Below the pieces are notes generated by a model. The model saw only the letters and a list, made by a program, of their open reading frames with translations. It had not been told where the DNA came from and did not search any database. This document shows positions 22,449 to 22,496 of a stretch of DNA of 22,496 nucleotides, in pieces. Source of the stretch: an uncultured Clostridia bacterium. Lineage in GTDB: Bacteria; Bacillota; Clostridia; Saccharofermentanales; Fastidiosipilaceae. The number at the start of each line of letters is the position of its first letter. Positions within the stretch are counted from its first letter, which is position 1. Location of the stretch: the NCBI GenBank assembly GCA_947253135.1, contig CAMXYS010000009.1, forward strand, positions 1 to 22,496, in the 5' to 3' direction. Both the position numbers and the translations under genes were made by a program.

Positions 22449-22496
22449 CTGTCTCTTATACACATCTGACGCTGCCGACGATTCGCCACCGGTGTA
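22449..22496. other. Nextera adapter, index and P5 end (artefact)
   Basis: From 22449 the sequence is the reverse complement of the Nextera Read 1 transposase adapter: CTGTCTCTTATACACATCT followed by GACGCTGCCGACGA, ending at 22481. Then come 10 bases (22482-22491), as expected for an i5 index, and GTGTA, the start of the P5-side primer sequence. It cuts the tatD frame. It is read-through adapter, not biology. Confidence 0.96.

Noticed and set aside
1..22496. Undescribed defence, mobile or biosynthetic system
   Set aside because: Every sizeable plus-strand ORF belongs to a known housekeeping family, and there are no repeats, arrays, recombinases or unknown gene clusters.

Overview
The window is a contig from a Gram-positive bacterium, most likely Bacillota and probably Clostridia-like. 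It carries the large ribosomal-protein superoperon (S10, spc and alpha segments) and the housekeeping genes that follow it. The lineage call rests on AGGAGG-type ribosome binding sites before almost every gene, the order secY-adk-map-KOW protein-infA-rpmJ, a zinc-type S14, an ECF transporter module and truA directly after rplQ, and moderate GC content (a little over 50% by eye). I cannot place it more finely. Both ends are Illumina Nextera adapter, not genome (1-18 and about 22449-22496), so the usable sequence is about 19-22448.

Region 1 (19-9102) runs rplD (3' end only), rplW, rplB, rpsS, rplV, rpsC, rplP, rpmC, rpsQ, rplN, rplX, rplE, rpsN, rpsH, rplF, rplR, rpsE, rpmD, rplO, secY. All are on the plus strand, tightly packed and often overlapping. 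Region 2 (9193-11182) holds adk, map, a KOW-domain RNA-binding protein and infA. A 243-bp gap follows with a good sigma-A-type promoter, and region 3 (11426-14167) holds rpmJ, rpsM, rpsK, rpoA and rplQ. It closes with a clear intrinsic terminator at 14219-14255. rpsD is not between rpsK and rpoA.

Region 4 (14310-17855) encodes an ECF vitamin/metal transporter energizing module: a single protein fusing the two ATPases EcfA1 and EcfA2, overlapping ecfT, then truA. Region 5 (17868-22448) holds nicotinate phosphoribosyltransferase (NAD salvage), a cytoplasmic cyclophilin, methionyl-tRNA synthetase and the first half of a TatD-family metal hydrolase, cut by the contig end.

The genes are nearly all translation machinery, protein export (SecY), N-terminal Met removal (Map), tRNA modification and charging (TruA, MetRS), and cofactor supply (EcfAA', EcfT, PncB). 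There are no stretches over 300 bp without a gene, and no mobile elements, CRISPR arrays, tRNA or rRNA genes. I see no previously undescribed system. The most notable points are the adapter ends, the EcfA1-EcfA2 fusion, the rpmJ promoter with a palindrome in its leader, and lineage-specific extensions in L22, L17 and L23.
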